44,358 nucleotides of DNA from Lachnospiraceae bacterium (GTDB lineage: Bacteria > Bacillota_A > Clostridia > Lachnospirales > Lachnospiraceae), in NCBI GenBank assembly GCA_017620975.1, contig JAGAUD010000028.1:1-44358 (forward strand). The letters run 5' to 3'. Made by a program: the position numbers and the translations under genes. Below the pieces are notes generated by a model. The model was not told the DNA's origin, did no database searches, and saw nothing but the letters and a program-made list of their open reading frames with translations. Below, one piece after another: positions 42,860-44,358 of the stretch. How positions within the stretch are numbered: the first letter of the stretch is position 1; each line of letters starts with the position of its first letter.

Positions 42860-43927
42860 ATGCCTAAAAAGAAAATCGAAGAAACAAATGTAACGGAAGA
42901 GTTATTGACAGAACAGCCCGAAAATGCATCTGATCCTATCAGCGATCAGGAAACAGAAGCCCCAGCAAACACTACTGCTCAGGCGGAGGAACCGGCAGCA
43001 TCCACACCGGTACGAAAATCAGCTCCCACTTCTATCCTCACACTGAATGCTGATACAGAAGTGGAAACACAGGAAAGCCGTGAAGATACTATCTGGCATG
43101 AACTGCAGAATGCATACCGTACCCGAAAGATATTAGTGGGAACCCTTGGCGGCATCGAGAAACTGGAAGGCGGAAATACCATTGCCATTGTATACTACAA
43201 GGGAATGCGTGTGGTGATCCCGCTTACAGAAATGATGATCAATCTGATCGTAGATGATGCTCACGATTACGGTGAACTGTTCCAGAGACAGAATAAGATC
43301 CTTGGTAATATGCTCGGATGTGAAATTGATTTCATGGTAAAGGGCCATGATAACAGCACCCGCAGCGTAGTTGCCAGCCGAAAAGATGCCATGTATAAGA
43401 AACGCCAGATCTTCTATCTGCCGGATGCTAACGGTAACTCCCGTGTTTGTGAAGACCGCGTGGTTCAAGCCAGAGTCATTGCAGTTGCCGAAAAGGTGGT
43501 CCGCGTGGAGATCTTCGGTGTAGAATGTTCTATCCTTGCCAGGGACCTTTCCTGGGATTGGTTGGGAGATGCCACAGAACGCTTCCACGTCGGAGAACAT
43601 ATCCTTGTACGAATCTTAAGTGTAAAGATTGATTCTCTGGAGAATATTTCTGTCAAAGCAGATGTAAAAAGTGTCAACGGCAACACCAGCAAGGAAAACC
43701 TTTCAAAATGTAAGGTACAAGGCAAATATGCCGGCGTTGTCACCGACATCCATAAAGGCACTGTATTTGTCCGCCTTCACATTGGTGTGAACGCTGTTGC
43801 CCATAGCTGCTATGATGACCGCTTACCGGGCAAGAAAGATGAAGTCAGCTTTGTAGTTACCAGAATTGACGAAGACAGGAATGTGGCAGTCGGGCTGATT
43901 TCAAGAATAATCAAGCAAAATATATAA
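42860..43927 (+). CDS. Element protein with S1/OB-like repeats
   Basis: A 355-residue protein. The first 75 residues are acidic and disordered-like. Three segments have an S1/OB-like beta pattern: 90-125 (ILVGTLGGIEKLEGGNTIAI), 200-235 (VVQARVIAVAEKVVRVEIFG) and 288-318 (GKYAGVVTDIHKGTVFVRLH). The last resembles an S1 RNA-binding domain most. No enzyme motif is seen. Such proteins occur near T4CP genes in related elements; it may bind RNA or single-stranded DNA, which is inference. AAAGGAG precedes the ATG. Confidence 0.6.
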   Translation: MPKKKIEETNVTEELLTEQPENASDPISDQETEAPANTTAQAEEPAASTPVRKSAPTSILTLNADTEVETQESREDTIWHELQNAYRTRKILVGTLGGIEKLEGGNTIAIVYYKGMRVVIPLTEMMINLIVDDAHDYGELFQRQNKILGNMLGCEIDFMVKGHDNSTRSVVASRKDAMYKKRQIFYLPDANGNSRVCEDRVVQARVIAVAEKVVRVEIFGVECSILARDLSWDWLGDATERFHVGEHILVRILSVKIDSLENISVKADVKSVNGNTSKENLSKCKVQGKYAGVVTDIHKGTVFVRLHIGVNAVAHSCYDDRLPGKKDEVSFVVTRIDEDRNVAVGLISRIIKQNI

Positions 43928-43961
43928 TTCTTTCTCTCTTTCAATACTCACTAAATAAGAG

Positions 43962-44002
43962 TATCCAGTGTAGACCACTCATTATGTGATCTGCACTGGA
44001 TA
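43962..44002. terminator. Terminator hairpin after the S1-like gene
   Basis: TATCCAGTG and its complement form an outer 9-bp stem that continues for about six more positions with wobble pairs, leaving a short loop. TTACATTGTCTT follows. It lies between the convergent S1-like gene and the XRE gene and may serve both strands. Confidence 0.55.
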
Positions 44003-44041
44003 TTACATTGTCTTAATTAAACTGAAAGTTTTAGTCTTCCT

Positions 44042-44358
44042 CTATTCTTGCTTTGACATCAACATGGATGAACCAACCAGCAAAACAATACCGAGAGTGA
44101 AACATACACACCCCAAAATGGTATCCAACTGATTAGCTAAGAAACCTATCAATACACTACCTAATAACATCACGCACATCCATTTGAAAATATTACTAAC
44201 CTTCTTTTTTAATTTGACTTTTTCGGCATCTGCATATTCCGCTACTTTTTTTAATGTTTCCTTTTCTTTCTCCATATTCTCGCTTTTCCTTTCTCCATCA
44301 ATAATTTCACGAATATCTACGTCGAAGAAATCCGCAATTTCAATGAGTAACCCAACAT
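44042..44358 (-). CDS. XRE-family regulator with C-terminal membrane helices, 5' part beyond the window
   Basis: The minus-strand frame is open to the right edge, so the ATG at 44275 is internal. The edge part reads VGLLIEIADFFDVDIREIID then GERKSEN, the typical end of a Cro/CI-type helix-turn-helix domain in Clostridia. Then comes a charged helical linker (about residues 30-55) and two hydrophobic segments (WMCVMLLGSVLIGFLANQL and LGCVCFTLGIVLLVGSSML). Membrane-attached XRE regulators are common in this group; role unknown. It is convergent with the transfer operon and may be a repressor of the element. Confidence 0.7.
   Translation of the reverse strand, partial: VGLLIEIADFFDVDIREIIDGERKSENMEKEKETLKKVAEYADAEKVKLKKKVSNIFKWMCVMLLGSVLIGFLANQLDTILGCVCFTLGIVLLVGSSMLMSKQE

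Larger units (their letters stand above)
29967..44358. mobile_element. Integrative conjugative element, left portion
   Basis: From the split tRNA-Cys to the window end, the plus-strand genes form a type IV secretion transfer module: pilin-like and TrbL-like membrane proteins, NlpC/P60 hydrolase, VirB4 ATPase, VirD4/TraG coupling protein and conserved accessory proteins. The spacing is tight and each gene has a strong binding site. No relaxase, integrase, excisionase or cargo gene is within view, and the right border is beyond 44358. The left end is placed at the anticodon-loop position of the tRNA; the exact crossover could be anywhere in sequence shared with the other att site. Confidence 0.8.

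Overview
The window looks like chromosome of a gut Lachnospiraceae-type bacterium (Bacillota, Clostridia). The grounds are a FabK-based type II fatty-acid operon controlled by a MarR/FabT-like regulator, many AraC regulators beside rhamnosidase-type glycosidases, PF09820-type ATPases, and a Firmicutes conjugative element. No species is claimed.

Left part (1-4.0 kb): the 3' end of a DUF4143 ATPase, a DUF3892 protein, and a GH78 alpha-L-rhamnosidase divergent from an AraC regulator with a near-consensus promoter. Fatty-acid block (4.0-12.95 kb, all minus strand): acpP-fabK-fabD-fabG-fabF-fabZ-accDA-fabK2-fabH-fabT, apparently one transcript. It starts at a consensus sigma-A promoter (TTGACA, 17 bp, TATAGT) followed directly by a FabT-type palindrome, and ends in a strong bidirectional terminator. 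accD and accA are fused into one gene, and accB and accC are absent from the block.

Middle (13-29.5 kb): an accessory carbohydrate region that is visibly decaying. Intact genes are an AraC/PF09820-ATPase pair, a large GH106-like glycosidase, a metallo-beta-lactamase-fold hydrolase, a quinone oxidoreductase, another AraC gene, a Gfo/Idh/MocA oxidoreductase, a CdaR-type sugar-diacid regulator and a glycerate kinase. Between them lie at least six broken genes: GH2 beta-mannosidase, ROK kinase joined to a SIS-domain tail, an inverted GH2 C-terminus, a LacI regulator, a PF09820 ATPase and a GntP permease. Most show internal deletions plus frameshifts. Just after the GntP remnant are two palindromic repeats; the first (29511-29655) is a nested three-stem structure.

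Right part (about 29.97 kb to the end): the left portion of an integrative conjugative element. Its boundary is marked by the 3' half of a tRNA-Cys(GCA) gene on the minus strand, still followed by its own terminator, with sequence changing at the anticodon loop. Inside are a winged-helix protein, an ArpU/sigma-like regulator, a promoter with a leader terminator, then a plus-strand transfer operon: pilin-like protein, TrbL/VirB6-like protein, secreted protein, NlpC/P60 hydrolase, PrgI-VirB4 fusion ATPase, two conserved accessory proteins, a winged-helix protein, a VirD4/TraG coupling protein and an S1-like protein. No relaxase or integrase is in the window, so the element must continue to the right. 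The window ends in a minus-strand XRE regulator with a membrane tail.

All family assignments come from reading motifs and remembered family patterns; no database search was run.
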